Positions 1 through 9,951 of a stretch of DNA of 64,000 nucleotides are shown piece by piece. The position numbers and the translations under genes are program-made. This DNA comes from Marsupella aquatica (lineage: Eukaryota; Marchantiophyta). How positions within the stretch are numbered: the stretch's first letter is position 1; each line of letters starts with the position of its first letter. The notes below the pieces were generated by a model, which worked only from the letters and a program-made list of their open reading frames with translations, made no database searches and was not told where the DNA came from. The stretch is taken from positions 8,866,001-8,930,000 of the forward strand of contig OZ316893.1 of the NCBI GenBank assembly GCA_973895155.1. Reading direction: 5' to 3'.

Positions 1-1088
1 CACTCGCGGGCTCACCTACAAAAAAAACTCCCTTGGTCCGTTGTTGTTTTTTCGTTCTTCCCCTAAACCTTGCTATTGGGGCCTCCAACACGGCCATAAA
101 TTAATGGGGAGTCCCCCAAAGCAGGGCCCTCCGCCCAACACATTTGCAAAACAGTTGGGGGGGGGGGGGTAAAAATAGGTGCAGTACTCTGGTCACCAGT
201 GACAGAATTAACTTTAAAAAATTTGAAAAAATGCTTATTTACAATGTTTATTTACACTGCGCAACACTCCATGACCCATTATTCGTGATTTTGAGTGACG
301 GGGACCCCGTCACATGGATCTATAGTGCTAAGTTATGTAGTAGATTAAGCAAATTACTATAGCAGAGCACACAAGTTCCTTCATTCATTGAGGGTACGTT
401 TTACCAAATCAGAGTTGATCAATCCTCTTACTTAACTAGTCTATATCCGTTCGTCTACCAAAGATGAATGTGATTGAAGTTATTCTAATGAAATCCTACC
501 TTGTGAGGGACAGGGTTCACCATTCAACATAGCTTTGATGGGACATTGGGACGGCTTTCAAGCCGCAACCACTATCCAAGGACTGCTCGACAGTACGTGG
601 AAATTACTTATTGTCCTGAGTGGTGGGAAAAAATACTACTTGATTCCAAAATTGTTAAGTCTATTCCTCTACTTTTTATTCCTACCTCCTCTAAGTCATT
701 ACAAATAAAACAAGAACATCATCACTTGTGACACGGGCTGTTACAAGCTTTTTTGAATCAAATTCCCTTGGGCTGATTTTCAGAACAGTTTTGTCCATGG
801 CTTCACTTTGAAGTTAGATTATCCGGTTCCCTCACTCATGCTAGATAATCAAGACAGACAGGTACCCTTTGAGCTTGCCTTTCAGTAATATCCATGTTAT
901 GGACGGGTGATGGGCCAGCCCTTTATTGATGGGATACAATGGTTGTATACACAGTCTATTGTATTGGAAAGCATTCTATCAAATACAGGAAAGAAAAAAG
1001 TAGTAACTATTTATAGTCAAAATAGAAAGCAGGTTCAACTCCCACCAATCAATTAAAGGGATATAGAAGGCATGAATTATTTTGGCAA
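1..1088. other. No gene recognised
   Basis: Only short ORFs without recognisable domains are present on either strand. The stretch has an 11-base G run near 160-172 and a perfect short palindrome at 295-313, and is otherwise unremarkable AT-leaning intergenic DNA. Confidence 0.5.
295..313. repeat. Perfect 19-bp palindrome
   Basis: The sequence reads GTGACGGGG-A-CCCCGTCAC, a 9-bp inverted repeat around a single A. A related string, GTGACCCCGTCAC, occurs near 52313-52325, so this may be a dispersed-element end rather than a local accident. No function is assigned. Confidence 0.6.
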
Positions 1089-1387
1089 ATGCTTAGCTTG
1101 GGGGTCTCACTGTATGGAGGCCTCCCCATCACCTGCAAGGCCTCGGGACCCCTAAAATGTAAGATTTTTTTTCAACCCTTATAAAGTTAGAATATTCTTA
1201 GAATGTTCAAAAAAACTGGTTAGAAGGACCCTAATGTTCTTATAAGTCTCAAAATTATTAAATAAACCCTATTGTTATTCTGAGAAATTTCTTAAGTTTT
1301 GCCTCTCAACCAATAAAATGACCTTAGTTATCTTTTGTCGCACGTGATGTGCCATTTTTGTGGAAATGAAACCCCCGGGATGCTTAA
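1089..1387. mobile_element. 283-bp MITE related to the inner transposon
   Basis: The element body is 1097-1379. Its left end starts CTTGGGGGTCTCACTGTATG and closely matches the left end of the transposon at 13363. Its right end contains GTCGCACGTGATG and finishes in ACCCCCGGG, matching the inner transposon's right end near 23038-23078. The flanking 8-bp copies ATGCTTAG (1089-1096) and ATGCTTAA (1380-1387) differ at one base, as expected of an aged target-site duplication. There is no coding capacity, so this is a non-autonomous deletion derivative that the 1490-aa transposase could in principle mobilise. Confidence 0.82.
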
Positions 1388-2008
1388 GAGAAGCTCACTG
1401 CCAATGAAGAACAAAACTTAGAGTACCAGAGACTGCAGAGTGGTTAGCTTGTCACACTATTCAAATATGTGGTACTTATATGATACTCATGGATTTGACA
1501 TATCAATTGATTTAGTCAACAATCCCAGACACGCATTGAGCCTTGGCACTTGGGGTGTTCAAATTTTTTAATGATAGCCAGGTTGTTACAGTCTTGTAAT
1601 GCTGTGGAGGTGGAGAAGTTGGTGAAGGTCTTACTGATTGGTAAGTTGGACTAGGGGCTTGTTGGCCACATCCTCTCTACCTCAAAAATGTACTAGACAT
1701 GGGAGTAGAGGTACTTTCATTGGCTAGAGCCTGTTGATCAATCAAGTACGTGCCTACAAAGTTGGTGAGCATGAGTTGTTCAAAGCACCTTCTCCAGATG
1801 ATGTCTTTAGTTTGCATGCTCTGGCAAAACATTCTGACAGTTCTGGACCCTGTATTGTTTTCAAAAATAAATTTGAGAGGATATATTCACCACCATGAGA
1901 TGGAAAGCACCAAAAAATTAGACCAACAGTTGTTTTTGAGACAGGACCAGTTAAAAGCTCCCACTTGACTACCCGGTCCATACAATAAATCAAGATATCT
2001 GATATATA
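1388..2008. other. No gene recognised
   Basis: Intergenic sequence with short ORFs only; nothing recognisable on either strand. Confidence 0.45.
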
Positions 2009-2397
2009 GGAGAGTGCATTCAGGACAAAAGACAACTTCGAGGCTCATAATGAGCCTCCTGTACCTTTTCACCACCCGCTGCCCGCATTTTCTTCTCCTC
2101 GTTCATATTTTTTCTAAGTGTAAGTAGAAGGTGAATGATCTCCACTTTTGGGTGGGGTGATTGACAAAAGTCGCACATTGCCACTAGCAGGATTCGAACC
2201 GGGAACCTGCCCCGTGCCAGTGAGCTCCCTCTACCACCAAGACTAGGGGCAGCTGGTGTCCAGAATGACTCGCCCCAGGTATTTATCCTTATTCAAACGT
2301 CCGTAATACTGGGCAGCGGGCAGCAAGGTACGGGGCTAATCAATGATAATCTCATTAATTAGCCTCGATCTTGAGGTTTGTCTCTAATGGAGAGTGC
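2009..2397. mobile_element. 371-bp Mutator-like MITE
   Basis: The body is 2018-2388, bordered by perfect 9-bp direct repeats GGAGAGTGC (2009-2017 and 2389-2397), the size typical of Mutator-superfamily target duplications. The two ends are imperfect inverted repeats sharing blocks such as GACAAA, TCGAGGCT, TAATGAG and a GTACCTT...CCGCTGCCC segment, giving about 60-70 bp of terminal inversion with indels. The interior contains a tRNA-like segment with Pol III A- and B-box matches on the minus strand. No transposase is encoded. Confidence 0.7.
2185..2242 (-). other. tRNA-like Pol III promoter boxes inside the MITE
   Basis: On the minus strand a canonical B box (GGTTCGAATCC, plus-strand 2190-2200) lies downstream of an A-box-like TGGTGGTAGAGGG (2227-2239). 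The T-arm stem does not pair properly, so this is not a functional tRNA. It looks like the head of a tRNA-derived SINE or a captured tRNA fragment. Whether it is transcribed is unknown. Confidence 0.45.
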
Positions 2398-2724
2398 TAG
2401 CTAGGTGCAACGTGGATCATATCCACCATATTCTTGCAATAATCGAGTGACTCCAAAATAGATTTTGGTCCACTTCTTGCTAAGAAGCCAGGAGCCAAAG
2501 CTTGTAAGACTTTTTATCAAATCGAGTCACTCAATCCTCAAACTGTCCATTTTAGCTACTTAATGAATTTGTCTTGCGTTCTTTGTGGTGTAATTGAAAG
2601 AGTCAAAGGTTGATAGGAGGTTAGTAGGTGCATGGTAACCAGATGAAAAGTAATTCCACTTTGCATATATAGTACATTCTATGTACAACGATGTGAGCTA
2701 GTGGGGATTATGTGAGATGATGTA
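2398..2724. other. No gene recognised
   Basis: Short AT-rich spacer between two MITEs; no ORF of note. Confidence 0.45.
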
Positions 2725-3023
2725 GCTATACTCCCGGGGTCCTCACTTCTTTTCTTCCGACCCATCACGCGCGAATAAGTATAAGGTTTTTTAATTTTTG
2801 TTGAAGAACATTAGATTATTTTAATCCAATTTTGAGAATTATGAGAATCATAAGGTTTTTTTAAATCAAATATGAATTTTTTTGTTGAAATATTCTATTA
2901 AATTAGGGGTAAACAAATTACTAAAAAAAACTTTATTGACTTAACTTATTAAGGTATTTATTTCCCCAAAACTTTGAGCGTGATATGGGACACCCCTTAA
3001 ATTGAGGCCCCTGAGGCTGTACT
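2725..3023. mobile_element. 283-bp AT-rich MITE, second family
   Basis: The body is 2733-3015. The ends CCCGGGGTCCTCAC and GAGGCCCCTGAG are imperfect inverted repeats (about 11 of 16 matches), flanked by 8-bp copies GCTATACT and GCTGTACT with one mismatch. The right half is closely related, inverted, to 53333-53520, which supports a dispersed family. Length, 8-bp duplication and GGGG-TCTCAC-like ends suggest the same transposase group as the 1097-1379 MITE, but the interiors do not align well. No coding capacity. Confidence 0.6.
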
Positions 3024-4229
3024 CTTATTTGCAGTGTCATAGAGTCATCAAAAGCATATCAATAGGAACAAAAATAAAAAAAAGTTGCTTTGAATGAATA
3101 ATACAATGGCTATATGAACTTTTACATGAGGTTTGATCAGTTTGATACTACCAATTGCAATTAGCCTAACTGAGGTAGCCTCATTGACAAGCTCTTGAGC
3201 AAGTACATAGTTGGAGACTAGTACTTACCAAGAGCCATTAGTGAATGTAGATGTCCCACAACCAGAACACTCAAACATTTTGTTTCACCTGAGTCGCATC
3301 CCTTCCATTGAGACCCATAGCTTTTCGCAAGTCATGAAAACTGCTCAGACGGACGTTGCTGACTCATTGCATTCATGGATACATTAACTCAACTTATCTT
3401 CCCACAGATCAAATTGGAAATTGCAAAGTAAGGGCATAGCTGCAATTGGAGGCACGGCCAGCTTCGGACATTGAAAGAATGGCTGTTTGCAGCAAGCACA
3501 ACAAACCAGGGAACACTGATACCAGATGAAGCAGTGATTTGACGGTCCATCTGTGCAAGAGCCTGCCCACAAAGATAGCAGAGACGTCAAATTGAAAGCC
3601 CATCGGCAGAGTCGATTGGAGCAAAGGAATAATCAGTAGTTGAAAGAATCTAGCAGCATGCTGGAGAAGGTTGGATCTCGACCTGTGCAAACATCTCAAC
3701 CAGCCACTTGAGTATGTAGCCAATTCACCCACAAAGATTTTGTGATACCTGGGCGACCCTAGAGGTGTTGTTGTGTGAATTTACCTGTCCACGTACGTTC
3801 GCTAATGGATCTGAGTGCTACCTGAGAACGATCCACCACAATGGCTGAATATCGACGGCAACGACAAGGGAACTGTACGTGAATTAGCTATCAAAACTTA
3901 CAGTTGCTTTAAAGACTATCGATATGTTGGATGGCTAAGTTTCTTGCATGGCTAATTACAAGAAATCCCTTCAGTTTTATTCCTGTGTTGTGTCAATGTA
4001 CACAGTTCGATTTTCATATCACTCTGTCACTACTCCTCCCTTGTTAAGATTTGCACATTGTTTTAACTGCCGCAGGGTTTTGCACTTAAAACTTTGACAA
4101 GATAAAAGCGATACTGGTGCAAAGTCACTATGGGTGATTTCTGCACTTAGATTCGGTGTAAATATAATTTTACACCATTGTTAAGCGCATTTTACCTTTT
4201 CACTTCTGCGCATGAGCTGACGGTGCATT
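3024..4229. other. No gene recognised
   Basis: ORFs up to about 107 codons (3409-3732, minus) show no recognisable domain. No RNA gene or clear repeat seen. Confidence 0.4.
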
Positions 4230-4620
4230 TTCCAAAAGTCATCTGTGCCAACCAGGAAAGTTTTCCTGTGTTTGGCAATCAAGCTCTTTCAGACGGGCTT
4301 CTAGATGAATTTTCTCTATCTTTCCATGTCGATTGTGATTGCCACTTCGGTAAGGAGATGTTGTCCAGTTCCCTGAGGTGAGAGATTGACCCGTGATTTC
4401 TCCGCTGTAACGCTGAAGCTAGGAAGGTCGCGCGGTTCTTGTTATGTCCTGAGTGAGAACCTCGGTAAGTTGGAATCAGTGGGTCTGTAGAGAACTGTCG
4501 CTCATTTTTGACCAGAGATATCGGCAACGCCGATCTTCTCGGTGGTACTCTCGCTGGGACTTCATTAATTTCATTCCTTAGCCCTTGTCCAGTCATAGTC
4601 TCAAATATGATACTCAAACC
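4230..4620. repeat. Diverged copy of receptor-kinase 3' flank
   Basis: This stretch aligns by eye with sequence downstream of both receptor kinases (about 35700-36000 and 47810-48030). Shared landmarks in the same order include ATGTCGATTGTGAT, CTGAGTGAG, GAGAT-TC-GCAACG, CTCGCTGGGA-TTCAT and CCTTAGCCCTTG-CCA. No kinase or LRR coding sequence is visible upstream, so it is either the remnant of a third lost copy or a dispersed repeat that all three loci carry. Confidence 0.55.
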
Positions 4621-5859
4621 TACGCTATATAGGCCTATATTTGATTTTTTGTTTCAGGAGATCGCTACGAATAATCAGAAAGATTTGTTCTTAATTAAGC
4701 ACTTTGAGCAGCGCACAACTCCAACGTGTTAGAGGAACGGTTGAATAATTTAATCCATTCTCGATCAATCAGGAATCCCAGATGACTGAAATATTCAAAG
4801 TTTCGACATTTTCTGTCGTTTTCCTCCAATGTCTCCTGATTGATTATTGCAGAGCATTTGTGTTTCAGATTTGTGTGGAAAATCTTCCAAAATTGCCTAT
4901 AGTTCATATTAAGTACGTGGAAATGACTCATATATCAGTATTGTTATACTTAGATCAAAATATGACATATACTATATACGACACCCCTGCATACCGTGAT
5001 AGTCCTAGTTTAATTTTTCCTTTCAATCAATGAATGCAGCCACATTTTGATGTGTGATTACCAGCAAGGTTTATACTCCCTCCACGTTGCAGTTCGGTGT
5101 GGGAATATTTTTTAAATACTTATTTACCCAAACAACTATACTTAGAAATCAACCTAAGCGACCACTCAGTGCTTCCCGGGCAGCTTAAAGTCTAAAGGAG
5201 CATCAGATAATAATGCAGATAAATACTGGACAACTCGCAAAGTCCAAACGTCGGACCTGGTATCCTGTCCAGCCTTAAAGAGTACCTCCGGATTCTGATC
5301 CGAGCTATTTGACTCTCAAGATCGATGTACGCACTTCACCCAGAATTCAATCGGCTCACGACCTTTGGTGTTTTGGGGTGCTGCACCTTGACTGCCCCAA
5401 ACCGTTCAATGCAAATTGACAATTACGATTGATAGCTTCTATACAGTTACCAATGATAAGTGTCATAGAAACAATCTGACCTGAATTTCAATTTCATATA
5501 AGAGTTGTGATCAAGCTAAATCCAAATTAGGGAAACCGGGCAATACTAACACGTAGATGTAGAGTTTTGTCACGCTGTTCTAGTTCATGTTTGGAACTTT
5601 GTTTTTTTATTAAGAATAATTAATTAAGTCATCACAAGTTATAACTATATAGTCAACAAACTTGGATATAACATGGAGCCTCACAAAACCTACATCTGAT
5701 TTGGATGCATTGAATTGTGGTAGATCGTAGTCAAACTCGACCAGACACTCTCACTCTCCATGGCCCAGCGTTACATTTTAAAAAGTGACAGAAAAGTGAG
5801 TTTTCGGGGAATAAGCCATTTCCGGCCGGGGCCATTTCATTGCTAGTATACATATACTG
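4621..5859. other. No gene recognised
   Basis: Intergenic sequence with only short unsupported ORFs on both strands. Confidence 0.4.
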
Positions 5860-5937
5860 TAGCTCTCTCTCTCTCTCTCATTTACTAGCTCTCTCTCTCT
5901 CTCTCATTTACTAGCTCTCTCTCTCTCTCTCATTTAC
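5860..5937. repeat. Tandem 26-bp (CT)-rich repeat, three copies
   Basis: Three identical 26-bp units each consist of TAGC, a (TC)n run and ATTTAC, starting at 5860, 5886 and 5912. This is a compound microsatellite/minisatellite with no coding role. Confidence 0.9.
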
Positions 5938-6639
5938 TGTTTCAGCTGGAAACATCCCGAGTCCTGGAGTAGAAGATTGGTAAAACTCTGCCCATTGATC
6001 TTCTTACGCTAGCCAGGCGTTCTTGCAATTGTATGTGCTGGGGCTTTTGGGCCTCAGTAGACGAGTCCTGAGTGCCTGTCTAGCATGATCGGTTCAGTGC
6101 ACTTGTCATCAGTCGGTCTGCAATTTGCAGGTCTGGTTACATAATACACGGCGACTGGAATTGCCTCTCGGTCGATGTCCTTTTTGTCAATTGGCTCAAT
6201 TCTGTTTGTCAAGGATCAGCCGACTCAACGTATCTTTATTTCAATTCTTGATTGGTCTCAAAAGTCTGGTCAAAAGTACGGAGTCGCTTGGTCAACAGGA
6301 GGCCTAGACCATCTCTACTGCATGTAGTTTTGGCTAATTGTGCTAATTGGGGAACTTTGCGCTGATCAGTTTCATTTGACTTGCGCCTGTATCTGAAGTC
6401 GAGAATCATTGGTTAGTCAACTCCTCTATCTCATGATACAGTTGTTAGCTCAAATTGTGATCCTCCTTGTGGGAGAGCAGACGGCGAGAATGGCTGATCG
6501 AGGCACTTCCCCCTCATAAAGTGTCTCTAGCCCGATGTGGGCATGTGGTGATCACTGATCACTGATCACCATTGTCAAGCTATGGCAAGCGACCCCGGTT
6601 TGGACTTGTCGGACAAATACGAGTATTTGAGACGATAGA
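5938..6639. other. No gene recognised
   Basis: No supported ORF. A short tandem TGATCAC repeat occurs near 6549-6570. Confidence 0.4.
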
Positions 6640-7226
6640 TGACATATGTCGTCCCGGCCGGTGACGAGGTCGGACCGAGAGAAACTAGAACCGGGCCGGG
6701 ATGTGATAGAGGGCCGCGAATGGAGGAGCCGGGGGCGTGAGAGGAAATGAGCCCCGGTCCGGGACGGGAAGGGTGGGGAGGGGGGGTGGGAAGGGTGGGG
6801 AAGGGGGGGGAGAGGGAGGGACCCTGGTCCGGGCCGGGAAGGGTGGGGAGGGGGGGGAGAGAGAGTGACCCCGGTCCCGGGAATGGTGGGGAGGGGGGGC
6901 GGGGAGAGAAATTGGACCGGGCCGGGAGGGAGGGCCGGGCCGGGAAGTGCGAAGGGGGGGGGGGGGGGGGGAAGTGGACCGGGCCAGGAAGGAGCGCCGG
7001 GCCGGGCCGAGATTAGGGTTCCCGGGCCAAAGGCGGAGGCGCAATTATTAGGGTTTGCGAGAGGGGAGCCGGGAGCCGGGAGTTGAGCCGGGACCATAAA
7101 AGGGGGGAGAGGGGGAGGGAGGGGCTCATTGTGTATTGTGGAGGCCAAGAGGAGAGGAGAAGGAAGGAGAGGAGAAGGAAGGAGAAGGAGGGAAGGAAGG
7201 AGAAAGAAGGCTCGAAGGTGTATAGG
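6640..7226 (+). promoter_or_regulatory. GC-rich promoter-like block with TATA box and untranslated exon
   Basis: A sharply G-rich block full of CCGGGCCGGG and GGGGAGGGG motifs leads to a TATA-like CATAAAAG at 7095-7102. A purine-rich GAGGAGAAGGAAGG leader follows and ends at a consensus splice donor, TATAGG|GTAAGT, at 7226/7227. A good acceptor (ATTCCAG) lies at 8117-8123, eleven bases before the ATG of the kinase-like gene at 8134. I infer a promoter and non-coding first exon feeding that gene. The large proline-rich ORFs on the opposite strand are artefacts of composition. Confidence 0.5.
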
Positions 7227-7457
7227 GTAAGTTTGTTTTGTATTTGATGTTTTTTTTATGTTATGGTATATGGTTTGATTTAAGTTTTGATTTTTGTTAT
7301 GATATATGTTTTGATTTTGATTTATGTTATGGTGAATGTTTTTACTTAAGTTTTGATTTAAGTTTTGATTTATATTATGGCGAATGTATATTGTTTGGAA
7401 TGTATGTATGAATGTATTTTTGGAATGTATGTATAATGTATGTTGTTTATGTTTTGT

Positions 7458-7565
7458 TTATGCCCTAAACCTAAAACCTTAAACTTTGTTTGTGTCCTAA
7501 ACCTAAAACCCTAAACTTTGTTTGTGCCCTAAATCCAAATCCTAAAATGAGTTTGTGCCCTAAAT
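7458..7565. repeat. Interstitial telomere-like CCCTAAA tract
   Basis: Degenerate repeats of CCCTAAAC/CCTAAAACC are interspersed with TTTGTTTGTG, giving units of roughly 35-40 bp. The core is the plant telomere heptamer, as commonly found near plant promoters (telo-box) or as interstitial telomeric repeats. It lies just outside the left subterminal repeat of the outer transposon. Confidence 0.7.
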
Positions 7566-7576
7566 TATTAAAAAAA

Positions 7577-7990
7577 TGAATTTTAGATTAATGGAGGGAT
7601 ATAAAGAGATTCCTGTGCGCGCGTGTTTGGAGCTTCGGCTCGGCATGAGATATTTCGTACATGAATCTTTTAATATCACCTTAACAATTTATTATTATTT
7701 GCAAATTGAGTGAAAGATTTATGGAGATAGAGAAACCCATGTACGCACTTAGCTTGGAGCTTTGTCTCGGCATGTGATATTTTACATGGGTGTCATGATT
7801 CTTCGAAATTCTTTTCACTCAATTGGTAAATGATTGATAAATTATAGCTATCACATAGATCCAAGTAGGAATGTCGTAACTGTGAAAGAAAAGAAAACTT
7901 TTGTGCGCGTGCTTGGAGCTTAGGCTCGGCATGGGATAATTCACAAATGTGTTCACCCTTCTTTTATCGTTATGACATTCAAAAGATTAA
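7577..7990. repeat. Left subterminal repeat region, outer transposon
   Basis: Three copies of a motif resembling GTGCGCG...CTTGGAGCTT-GGCTCGGCATG-GATA begin near 7615, 7739 and 7901. The whole region is the inverted counterpart of 25175-25586, with nearly the same spacing between motifs. These are the likely transposase-binding sites. Confidence 0.85.
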
Positions 7991-8133
7991 TAAAAATGAA
8001 TTGCAATAAAATCCAGAAACAATAATCCAGTGCATAACAATCACGTGAATCCGTGATTCATAGGGTATTTGTGGGCAGTTGATTGAGTGAGTAAGGTTGT
8101 ACTCATCTCACACACCATTCCAGGGAAGCCACA

Positions 8134-9783
8134 ATGGACTCGACTAGTCGTGTAGAATACAGGTAGTTGCTGGAAACGATTACTAGGGTTCTTGATGAAG
8201 GGGCTGAACCGGACCATGTGGCTCTCCAAGCACTCAGGAATGCATGAAACACTTGAGTATAAATCAACTGTTGGCAAACTCAATGGGAAGAAGAAACGAA
8301 GAGGGGGCAATGTTGAGGTGAAACAGGTTCGCTTTAATGCAGTAGTGGCGATCTGGAAAGGAATATTACATCATTACACTCAACCTAAGCAATATGAGGA
8401 GAATGCGTTCGAGATGGATTTTACAAGGCACGGTCTAAAAGGATACAAGAAGTTTGTGAACGAGATGACTCATTATTTGCATGAAAGTGAGAGGATGAAG
8501 ACACTTTCACACGGGAGCAGAAGGATGCATTTGTACTTGAGTGTGAGAAAGCAGGAGGATTCATTGACAACTTGGCTGTTGATTTGGAGATCAATATTTG
8601 GGATTTGATGGTGGCCAAATTAAACATGGATGATACTACAATGCTTGAAAATCCTGGGATGTTTAAGCACAAGAGGAACTTGTTATCAACTTGGAGTAAA
8701 GAGTTGGCAATGGCAAAAGCTGAAAGCAACGTCAAATATATAAACAAGGTGATGCAATTTGGGGATGTGAGTATCAGAAACGATGGAAAAGAAACACGTC
8801 CATCACGTGTACTTCCGGATGTGAGGAGTATCCATTTCTTGAAGCCTGAGCAGGTGCAAAATGCTCATTCCATCGGGACAAGTGTGCAAGGGGAGGTGTA
8901 CACTTGTCACGTATTAGATTGCCCTCTTATTCTGAAGAATGTCATACTAGTGGCAAAAAGATTCAAAAAAGGAGATAAGCATAAGAGGAGGACAGATACA
9001 TTACAAGAAATGCTTATGGGAGGACTAAATCACAAGGGAATTGTTGGGGCTTTGGCAATGACGATTGATGATCCACCAAGACTTGTGTATGATCACTACA
9101 ACGGAGGTGATTTGGGAAGCTTCATAGATAGATGTGGATTGTGGTCAAAGAACAAAGGAAAATCACAAGGTTCCTCCAACATTGATTTCAAGTTTGTTTC
9201 TGAAAAGAAACTTTTTCTGGAGAACCGATTGGGAATTGCATTGGCGCTGCTTGAGACGTTACAATATTTGCATGATCACAACCGATTCCATTGTGATCTT
9301 CACTTTGGAAACGGTCATCTACATTTTGAGTATGAAGATGATGTAGCCATCAAGGTGTATGTTGGCTTATGCAATTTTGGCTTGTCCAAACATAAGTCAC
9401 AGTGCAGACTACCAGAGAATCGAATGTGGTCTACTCTTGCAGATAAAGTTGTAGCTTATAAAAAACAATATCCTCAATTAGCTCCAGAGCTTGTTTTGCC
9501 CACCCCAGTAGAGTATAGTGCTGCCACTGATATATATGCTTTGGGCAACATTTTTTAGAGTCTCTTTTTAGAGAATTGGGATGGAGTGTCCATGAGGACA
9601 CGGTGGTTGGGTAGGGGTTGGAATACCTTGGAGCATGGTCATAAATTGGAAGCAATGGTCTGTGATATGATGTCCATCGAGGTGAAGAAAAGGCAAGAGT
9701 GTGCCTTTCGGAGTTTGAAGATGGTTCGGACATTCCCGGATTGTAGACTATTTGCCCAAAATAGTCCTTATCTTAGAGATTAG
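8134..9783 (+). pseudogene. Protein-kinase-like cargo gene, broken
   Basis: The frame opens at ATG 8134, is interrupted by TAG at 8164, shifts frame near 8240, returns near 8497, meets an in-frame TAG at 9556-9558 and ends at 9783. The reconstructed product would be about 550 aa. The N-terminal third is an unrecognised helical region. The rest is a protein-kinase fold: a glycine-loop-like IGTSVQGEVY, VAKRFK in place of VAIK, an alpha-C-like LQEMLMGGLNHKG, the catalytic loop HCDLHFGN (catalytic D and N kept), NFG instead of DFG, APE, and TDIYALGNIF as subdomain IX. The changed DFG aspartate suggests loss of activity or a pseudokinase. It lies just inside the left subterminal repeats, co-directional with the RING gene, so it is probably transposon cargo, not a host gene. 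Confidence 0.7.
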
Positions 9784-9951
9784 AGATGAAACTTGACCCT
9801 CTAATTATTACATGAAGTCATTAAGTTACAAACAATCAGATGGTTATTATAAAGTGATATGTATCTTATTTGTTTATATTGTTATGCCATGCCATTTCAT
9901 TATATTTGGATTTGTTGTAAATATGTTTTTATGTTTGTAGATCTTGCAATC

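Larger units (their letters stand above)
7227..8123 (+). other. Predicted 5'-UTR intron
   Basis: It runs from GTAAGT to a pyrimidine-containing CATTCCAG. It spans T-rich repeats, the telomere-like tract and the left subterminal repeats. Prediction rests on the two splice signals only. Confidence 0.35.

Noticed and set aside
1-17. CTCGCGGGCTCAC resembling the CTCGGGGGTCTCAC transposon end
   Set aside because: Similarity is short, and no matching other end or duplication is visible at the window edge.
2185-2242. A functional tRNA gene on the minus strand
   Set aside because: B box is canonical but the T stem and acceptor do not pair; kept only as a tRNA-like element.
6552-7148. Long proline-rich ORFs (minus) and glycine-rich ORFs (plus)
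   Set aside because: All frames are open across a G-rich, low-complexity block; the ORFs overlap each other in several frames and have no domain. Better explained as GC-rich promoter or repeat DNA.
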